Below are positions 56,321 to 64,000 of a stretch of DNA of 64,000 bases, piece by piece; the first letter of the stretch is position 1, and every line of letters begins with the position of its first letter. Source of the stretch: Stachybotrys elegans (lineage: Eukaryota > Ascomycota > Sordariomycetes > Hypocreales > Stachybotryaceae). The position numbers were made by a program, and so were the translations under genes. Where the stretch lies: contig JAGPNK010000005.1 in NCBI GenBank assembly GCA_020746835.1, forward strand, positions 1,860,001 to 1,924,000, in the 5' to 3' direction. A model generated the notes under the pieces. That model was given only the letters and a program-made list of their open reading frames with translations. It did not search any database and had not been told where the DNA came from.

Positions 56321-58892
56321 AGTCTTTCCAAATCTCGGCTCGGTCACGCATGGGTTGGCGTTCACGGTGTTATTCAATGCAGGAGGCAGGCGCAGAAGGG
56401 TGCTTTTGGACTATCGATTTGGAATCGTGCTAGCCATGGACTCGTGCCTGGGGCCAACCCTTTTCCCGTCATATGTTTTTGCTGAGGAAGGGTGGTTGAG
56501 CGACGCCTTGCGCTGAGATACCCGGTCTATCCGCATATGGCAGTCACACGCTCGGCAAACAAGTAATCCGAGTTTCAATAAAAGATGGCATAGACATTCT
56601 GAATACCCAACAACGCTCGCCGCGATCAGGAGGCCATGCTGTGTGGTCCAAGAGTGGTAATGAGCTTCCGCATATGCCCCACGGTACGGTCGACTTTTGC
56701 CGTGCTCCGGTTCGCGAATCCCACCCGTTGGTTTGGGGGCCGAGCATATGGGGGATAGGTTGGTTGAGGCTCACGATCTAAGATCCCTACATGCTTGTAT
56801 GTTACATAGCATTTTTCAACATGCGCCTTGTTGGTTGATTATCCTCGAGGTTGTGGTTGTGGTGTTTGTTGCCACTGCCCGTGTGGCCTCTTGATTCCAA
56901 ATTCCTCCCTCCTCACGCAGGCCTCCTCCCTGCCCCTTTTTGAATCCCTTATCGCTTCCCGAGGCACTTGCATTGAAAGGAAGCATGGCGTGGTAGCTCC
57001 CTAGGTCAGCCTTGGCTCCGGCCTACGCGTGAAAATGGCATGATCCTTGCCATTCACCGACTTTGCTGTATAAGCAGCTTCGCCGAGGCCCTTGAATCGT
57101 TATAGCGTGGTGCAGAGCCTGGTCGTTGCCGATCAGGTCTGATAGCTGCATGGTTAGCTCGAGCTGAATGCATGTTGGTTGTGCCAGGTGACATTAGGAC
57201 CAGGGAGACTGCGAGATCTCCAATCGCCGGATGACACTTCATCCACGACTCCCCATTCCACGTTGTCGCTACCCGACAAGCGATAATGGCCCAAAAAGAG
57301 AATAAGGACAAAATTGGCTCATGCAGCTTCTCTTAGCTGCTTGCACCGCAGTCATCCTGCAGGACGGCGTACCGCAGCATGCAGACCTGTTATGCGGCCA
57401 TAGCTGGAGAGTTTACCGCGCAAGCGACCAACAGCAAGCTACTTTGGCCGCGGCTACTGCGTGGTCGGCTAACACATGGCCCATTTCTCCCTCGAGGACG
57501 CTAGACAGAGCCCAAATCTGCATCCCAGGCCCCGGGTTTGTGATGCATGGAGTGGGCCTCTTGAAGACAAAGAGGGTGTCCTGGCGCCTATGCAATGCAG
57601 GTTGATGACAGCGTTCAAGGGTGCCAAGGAGGTGCGAGGCCAACGGCACGTCCCTCAAGACGGAGCTCTTTGCATGTTGTTGAAAGCCTCTTTATCTGCA
57701 CTGGAATTGTCGGTCAGGCTCAAGGATCAGTCAGGGTGGCACCCGGCACGTCGAGTCTGACTGTCAGCCCTTTGAAGCCACGACCACCTCACACCATAAC
57801 CTCCATGTTGAATGCTGATTCTGTTTCAATGGCTCGTTCTCGGGCTTGGCTTTGATTCCATGTCTTTCATCCTCTCACCCCCACCGCCCGCCTGGTCAAT
57901 TCAGGCACCCCGCACTCGCGTAGATTGGCAGGCCTATGGTCCTGATGCCAGCCTGAGAATGTGCGCGCGCGGTGGTGGCAGTAGCATGACCATGGATCGC
58001 ATCGCCTGTTGCTTCTGATATCCTTGTCACCGCGCTAAACTCACTACCTTCTTCCCAGCCAGGTGGTACTAGGAAGTGGCTTCTTTATTGCCCGTTCTGT
58101 CCTTGAAAGGGTTTTTCGTGGCGCTTGGTGAATCTCGACTGAAGTACACCTGAAGCTGCCGAGTACCTACAATGTGGCCTGCATAACCACGTATCATGTT
58201 GAAAGCTCGCGTCTCAGCTAGCAACGCCAGGACGAAAAATATGACGCAAAGGGCAGGCTGAGCATATTGAAGCTCTTCTGTCCTCGATGATTGCATACAA
58301 AGACGGCAGTGTCAGTAGTCCTGGTTCAACCCAAGCATATCCACTAAATCTGCTAGACTGGTTCTTGAGGTGCCCTAGTGTCGAACAGCGCATCTTCTGC
58401 TTAGCCGCCAGGACCAGATCGCTGGGAACAAGACGGGGGTTGTCATTGGACAAGCACATGCTGCAGGGATCCGGGGCGTTTTGCCAGGGCTGGAATGGAC
58501 CCGGAAACAATCCGGATCTTCTAAAGGCTTTTTTCCCGTGAGACATGGCAGCCCATGGGAGCCTGTGCTTGAGTCTCGTCGAGGATATTCGGCAGTTAGT
58601 AGGGCTGGGCGTGACCTTGCAGCCGTGTTATCTGTACAGGTGTACGAAGTATTGTTCATTGGTGGGTTGCTGTGGTTGGCTGGTCCAAACAAAGCGACGA
58701 ATAGCGGCTTGCGGATACTCCGCGTTCACTTGGTGGTGATGGAGGGAGGGTGATTATCAGAGGAAGGGCTGCTGATCTGCTCCTCGTAGCCTTCTCGGGG
58801 TTTTCTCGAGCATGCCTAGACCAACTTTGCTGGCAGGGGGTGGAGGCACATTTCGGGCGATGGGAAGACAACAACAACAACAATAACAGTCC

Positions 58893-58946
58893 GGGGGGTG
58901 GAGGGGCGGAGGGAGGAGGGAGGAGGGGGGAGGGAAGAGGGGAGGG
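58893..58946 (+). repeat. G-rich, quadruplex-prone purine tract
   Basis: About 54 bp, almost all G and A, with at least eight runs of three or more G separated by one to three bases, followed directly by GTGTGT. The pattern satisfies the usual G-quadruplex rule on the plus strand; formation is untested. Confidence 0.75.
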
Positions 58947-59298
58947 ACGCGAGTGCGTGTGTGTGTGTGCGTGGATGGAGGGATGGGGGAACTGGCATGA
59001 AGAGGCGACGACGGATGCGGGAGGTTCAGAATGCGATTCCAAGTTGCAGCTGGTGAAGGATGGGTTACGATTGACGATGGACGATTGGACACTGGACTGG
59101 GGTGGAGAGCCAATCACCTGACTTAAGCGCCGATGCCTGCCCTCTTCCAAGGAGGGCCCTCGAAGAAGCCCACCAATGGGTCTCCATTCTTGCCCGGGTC
59201 CCCACCTCCCAACCCGCGCCATGATCGCCGTGACTGGCTAACTGCTGGCCCGTGGTCGTGGAGCGCGGAGCTGGGAGCTTGGACGGTGGAGTACAAAT

Positions 59299-59330
59299 GT
59301 GAAAGCGTGAAAGCGTGAAAGCGTGAAAGC
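59299..59330. repeat. GTGAAAGC octamer repeat, four copies
   Basis: Four perfect GTGAAAGC units, then a degenerate copy (GTGCGAAAGC) about 8 bp on. Non-coding. Confidence 0.9.
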
Positions 59331-61073
59331 GTCCAAGTGCGAAAGCGTGCGTGTCTTGGTAGGGACTAGCGTTGGCGTGGGACAAACCAGGCGACCGGAG
59401 CACTGCCCAGGGTCTGTCTGACCGTTGACTGTCGACGATGCGCGCTGGGAGCTGGGAGCTGGAAGCCGGTGTAAAAGGATGGGCAAAAGTGTGTACCCGA
59501 GGTCCGGCAGTGCAGTTGGGGGATTGTGCGAATCCTACGAGCCACACAACAGGTAGGCCACAAGAGCTCGTTGACAACACACCGCGTCAACTGACGGTCA
59601 TTTGTTTTGTTTTTTTCGAACCGGGGTCCGGGAATGTTTCCTCTTTCGTAGCCAACATCTATAAGAGAACCAGATTATCATGGCACCCACGCTCTCCGGT
59701 GAAGGTTGGTGAGCGACGAGGCTGGGGAAATGAAAGCAGATCAATTCGATCCTCGCAGGAACGAAGGAACTTTGGAAGGGCATAGAAGTCGCAGATAAGG
59801 GTAAATTAGGTCCTAAAGGCGCAGCGTTGGCGTGGGGGATGGTGCCTGTGTTGATAACCTCAGAATGGGGAGGGCTGTATGGATTCTTCTGCGACTTGGT
59901 CAACAGCAGCTACAAGAAATCTGCACATTGCTCCGTGTGCCAATCTGAGGACGGCAGCCTCTCGCCATACACACCATACCTGCATAGCAGTATGTCGACG
60001 AGAAGCAATGCAGGTCATTCATGAGCCGAGTGTGGAGGGCGGACATCGCTGCGTTGGCCGATGGAGTTTTCGCTCAATATGCCTGCGTACCCGATCCTAC
60101 TACTAAGGTACGTGAGAACCAACACTTATTGCCCGATAAGAGACCGCCCAAGACGGCTCTCGAGCCACAACGTAACGGTGCCCAGGTGTTGGGGGGGTTT
60201 TTTCTTTTTTTCCCTTCTCCCTGTGCGGGTCTCTCTGCTCGCCCCCATTGATTGTCTGCTTCGCGTTGACTCGGATCCGTCTATCCAAGGCTCTTCCCCT
60301 AGGTCTGTCACAAAGCCTTTTACGACGTAGCGCCTTTTGAGGCTGCGGGCACAGCTAGTACCTGAGCCATCCGGCTTGCGTTTAAGACAGGCCGCACGGA
60401 GAGGTAACACGATCTCAGGTGGTACTCTAACTCCAGACTACGACCCTCCACGCGCGGCTGCAGGGGTCCTTCGGCTTCGCAGGCAGGGGAGGGGGTGCGG
60501 GCGTTAGGTCCACCCTGGTGCTGTCCTGACTCCTCGGTGCGGAGGCTGGCTGGGCTTGTCCCTCAATCCCTCTCTCTGACCGTGGCGTGCATGCATGCAT
60601 GTGTGCAAGGCAGGTCTTTGCTGAGGTCGCAATTTCGTAGCCAGGCTCCTGCTGATAAAACTACCGTAGCCGCCCACCATCCATCATCCATTCGCAGCCC
60701 TCGTTGTCGACCACAGCTTGCTTCTGTCGCGGGAGCTTGCGCATCACCAGGCTGGCGACGGTGAAACCATTTTACGACAGATTGCTTTCCTCATCTCTCC
60801 GTGCTCCGTCTTTTTTTTCCCCTCCTCATCCTGGGTCGGTCTTGTCGAGCAAGACCTGTGCATCACCATCTGTCGCCAAGTCGGCCAGCACCAGTTCAAC
60901 CTTGTCCTCCTCCTTCTCCTCAGCCAGCAGCGCCCGCCTGGCATCCATTCTGGCCAAATCGCAGTCGCAGTCGCAGTTGCAGGTCAGGTCGCAGGTCGTA
61001 GAGCCCATTGCATTGTCCAACGCCGACGGCCATAAATTGCTGCCGTCCGCCACCATCACACATCCTACACACC

Positions 61074-63563
61074 ATGGCCCTCGAAGCGCCTTTGCGATCA
61101 TCCACGGGAAACTTGTACTTTCCTTTCACACCCCACGGAAATATGTCGTCGCAATCAGATACCGAGGGCTACCGGCCATCATTCAGGGTTGTGTGAGTTC
61201 AATTCCAATGTCTTCACCCTGCCATGCACCCTGCTTCGATTCATCCATTGTGCCTTCCCAGCTAATCAACCCCATATTCAGCTCCTCCCCGCCTCCTGCC
61301 ACAGACTCTGCGTCTCTGCGCCCCAGCTCCGCACAGCGCATCTCCTCCAACAGCATGCAGCTTCTAAGTCCCAGTGACATTGTTGGCCCATCTCCAGTTA
61401 CCTCAAATGGCACAGAGACCACCGAGATTGAAGACGATGCGTCGGATGAGCTCCAAGAGGCTCGTAGTGGCGTTGACGCTCCCAGGCCGCTGTCAGAGGT
61501 TCGTAGCTGTCGTGGGCATTCAAGACGTCCTGCTGACTCGTGTTGCAGCTACTCATGGTACGCACAGCCATTCCAGAGCATATGCGTCAACCTAGCGGTG
61601 AAGAAGCCATATCGGTGATCCATGCGCCAGAGAGCTTTGCAACCTGGGTATGCATCTGTTATCGGCAAGGTTTCTGGTGCAGCTGCTGACACATTCCAGG
61701 CCTCTGCGGAACCTGTCGGTCAACAGAATCAGTCAAGCCGAAGATCGTCGCCCAAGGCAGATGTGTCGAGTTATCCGAGTCCTGATGACACCCCCCAGAA
61801 GGTTTGCCGACATTGATTCTTCATGCACAGCACCCGACAGCTAATCTTTCATCAGGAATCATCCATCGCGCCTTCACGCCCTCTTGTGTCGACGGATGTC
61901 AAGCCGGTCCGCTATAGTGTAGACAGCGCCACTCCTCGCGCGCAAGATCTTCAGGACATGATCAATGACGGAAGTCGGTTACGATCAAGCAGCACTAGCA
62001 GCCTCGAGAGTATGTTTGGCCGGCTTCCCATAGGGCTCTCTAGCTAACCCACGATGCAGAAATCGAGGAGCAGACCGAAAATGAGGCCGATGATGACGAC
62101 GATTACCTCTCCCAGATGGCTCTTCCTCCGCAAGAAAAGGATGATATCTCGGACCTTCGCACAGCGCTCCAGGAGTGCTGGACGTTCTGTAACACGCTTG
62201 CAAATCTCAGCTCTCATCACAGGAACCGTGTCTTCAACACATCCGGAACGCCAGATGCCCATGCAAAGGCTTGGAAGGCATGCTGGAAGCTGTGCCAGCG
62301 TCTGTACGAGAACCAGGACAATGACACTGGCGTCTCAAATGTCAGGATGAACCTGGAACTGTGTCGCGACTTTTGCCAGGCACTGTTTGATATACGGCAG
62401 CGAAAAGATACAACGGCCGACTCGGTATTGCGGGTCAGCTTTGAGCTGAACAACCAGTAAGTTATTGATTTGCTCTGACTAAAGCCACACGTTACAACGA
62501 CTAACCACATTGTAGTCTGTATAGCGCGCAGGATAACCGAAGCCTTCCCGAGGCATTCCGCGAAAGAACTTTGGATTTCTACATTACGCTTTGCCATCGT
62601 CTGATGAAGCAGCGTAGCGACATGGTTGACGAGACTGATCAGCTGCTTAGAGCCTGCTGGGCGCTGGCAGAGATGCTCTTTAACCTTCGGCAGAGCAGGC
62701 GAGACGGAAGGCCCGCCGATGCTGAACTTCTAGGGTCAGCAGTGCAAGCCTGCTGGGACCTATGTGACATATTCAGGGACGGCTGGACTCAAGTACGCCC
62801 TGATCGCAACACGCCTCGGCCCAGCCAAGCTGGCTTCTTCACCTACCAGCCAACCGACCAAACTGGCCGTGAAAGCCGCCAATCGAATCGCTCCTCTCTG
62901 CACTCTAAACGCGAGAGCGTCAAGAGTGCTCGTCAGGACGAACGGCCCCGTCAGCCCGTGATTGTACCAGAGACACCTGTGACCGAGTTTGAGGATACGC
63001 CTATATCTCCCGAAAGCAGGTCTCCACAGATGCCGAACATCATGGTTCTCGGGACCACCAGCGATAACGGACGTGGGGGCAGGTGGTCCAGCAGTGCCTC
63101 CAATTTATCGAGCTACTCTCAGAGCAGCAACCGGACCTCTAGCACGGCCACCACAGCCACATCAGCCGAAGATGTCAACATTACTCGTTCCAAGATTCTG
63201 GTTCTTCGCGCTGCCATGAACTTGGGCTTTGATCGCGACTCCATAACCGATCCCAAGGCAGGAGCTGCCATGCTGCAAAAGTTCGTGCAGGGTCTCCAGG
63301 CTGGGTCATTCGGCTCGCTTCCTGCCCACTCGGCCCTTCTTCAGCAGTACCGCAACTCTGTTCTTACCGACGGGATAATGGCACGAAGTCACTCTCTGCC
63401 TGCCCGCGGCAAGCGAGTCTCGGCCTACGACATGGCCAAAAGTATAATAGCCATGAGCAACAGCTCCTCTCGATATGTCTACCTCCGCGATCTCTTCAAG
63501 TTTGTCTTTCAATTCTCTCTCGAAGAGGTAGAGTCACGGAGAAATGTCAGTATCGTGGTCTAG
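61074..63563 (+). CDS. Conserved fungal protein with repeated CW-x2-C helical motifs
   Basis: Seven exons: 61074-61192, 61282-61498, 61549-61647, 61700-61801, 61856-62009, 62060-62456 and 62516-63563, 711 aa. All junctions keep frame; intron 1 uses GTGAGT and a CTAAT branch with a TTCAG acceptor. The first third is Ser/Pro-rich and disordered, with a short ordered piece in exon 3 (LLMVRTAIPEHMRQPSGEEAISVI). Exons 6-7 hold a helical region in which a Cys/Trp/Leu motif recurs: ECWTFCNTL, ACWKLCQRL, LCRDFCQAL, TLCHRLMKQ, ACWALAEML, ACWDLCDIF. I do not recognise a named function; I believe this is a conserved fungal domain of unknown function. The C-terminal third is Ser/Arg-rich with a further conserved helical part (NITRSKILVLRAAMNLGF..AGAAMLQKFVQGLQAGSFG..LPAHSALLQQYR) and FKFVFQFSLEEVESRRNVSIV at the end. 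Confidence 0.85.
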
Positions 63564-64000
63564 GCCCCGTCCCACTTATACACCAGGTCCAATCTACCTC
63601 GACGATACGGAGTTTGGCCTTTCCTTTTCCCTACCCAACATCTTACACCATACATCCTTTTATCTACACCACTGCTTCTGAATGGGACATGCCGATTGGC
63701 TGTCCCAACGACTTGGATCATCTTAGCCCATGAGTTATTGTTTACGAGGAGATTTGTGCCTTGTTTGGAATTTACGAACGTTTATGACGACTGGATTGGT
63801 GGTCTTTTGTTTCTATGCTAGATACCCTTTCTGGATGAAGATCAGGTGGCATCAACGATGCGCAAAAGAGAGGGACCGCAAGGCCTCATGAAAGGACAGG
63901 TAGAAACTGAATCAATTTAAATAAGTAGTAACGTCATGTAATCTGCGCGGCGGCTTTCCTAACTGCAACGACTCGCAACCACGCTCTGTCCTTGTTCTTT
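63564..64000. other. 3' region downstream of the CW-repeat gene to right edge
   Basis: No gene supported; likely 3' UTR and intergenic DNA. A TTTAAATAA occurs near 63917. Confidence 0.55.

Larger units (their letters stand above)
56321..61073. other. Gene-free region (4.8 kb) rich in simple repeats
   Basis: No supportable gene. It includes the RPB10 3' UTR, a G-rich tract, a (GT) run at 58955-58970, an octamer repeat, and from about 60500 a C/T-rich, CAG/TCG-patterned leader (GCAGTC units near 60960-60990) leading to the gene at 61074. Open frames here have no motif and overlap on both strands. Confidence 0.55.

Noticed and set aside
56704..56725. CGGTTCGCGAATCC, resembling a T-arm/B box
   Set aside because: The loop lacks the invariant A58 and no A box or cloverleaf can be built upstream.

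Overview
This window is nuclear DNA of a filamentous ascomycete. The genes carry short introns (mostly 45-90 nt) with GTRNGT donors, CTAAC/CTAAT branch-like motifs and YAG acceptors. Start contexts are CACCATG/AACATG-like, leaders are pyrimidine-rich, and the gene content is typical of Pezizomycotina: perilipin-like Cap20/Mpl1, a CFEM GPI protein, a SUR7/PalI protein, and Arp4 and BCD1 of fungal type. A sordariomycete, probably hypocrealean, fits best; this is inferred from protein resemblance and was not computed. I found no tRNA, rRNA, CRISPR array or intact transposon.

Layout. 0.7-7.8 kb: a CHL4/Mis15-type kinetochore protein facing a TatD nuclease tail to tail, then the ribonucleotide reductase large subunit, with MluI-box-like sites before both the kinetochore and the reductase genes. 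7.8-28.9 kb is gene-poor and accessory-like: a six-exon CFEM protein, a pirin gene with an in-frame TAG, a perilipin-like lipid-droplet protein, a SUR7/PalI membrane protein, a CE12-type acetylesterase broken by one missing G, and a secreted Cys-rich protein of unknown function, separated by 1-4 kb gene-free stretches. 29-56.3 kb is a dense housekeeping block: DENN protein, BCD1 snoRNP factor, Ede1, Sec6, mismatch thymine DNA glycosylase, Arp4, mitochondrial LysRS, Rok1 helicase, GPI19/PIG-P, a 4F5/zinc-finger microprotein, a 2-oxoglutarate dioxygenase, Utp17/Nan1 and Rpb10. Four close head-to-head pairs occur here (Sec6/TDG, Arp4/LysRS, PIG-P/4F5, Utp17/Rpb10). 56.3-61.1 kb is gene-free and rich in simple repeats, followed by a seven-exon conserved protein with a previously unnamed (to me) repeated Cys-Trp helical motif.

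Functional themes. Ribosome production (Bcd1, Rok1, Utp17, Rpb10) recurs, and the Rok1 and Utp17/Rpb10 promoters share an RRPE/PAC-like motif pair. S-phase and chromosome functions (RNR, CHL4, TDG, Arp4) and membrane traffic (DENN, Ede1, Sec6) are also represented. GPI19 acts in the first step of the anchor pathway that the CFEM protein needs. The most notable observations are the TAG in the pirin gene with 46 intact codons behind it, the single-G frameshift in the acetylesterase, the CW-repeat protein at the right end, and the paired promoter motifs.
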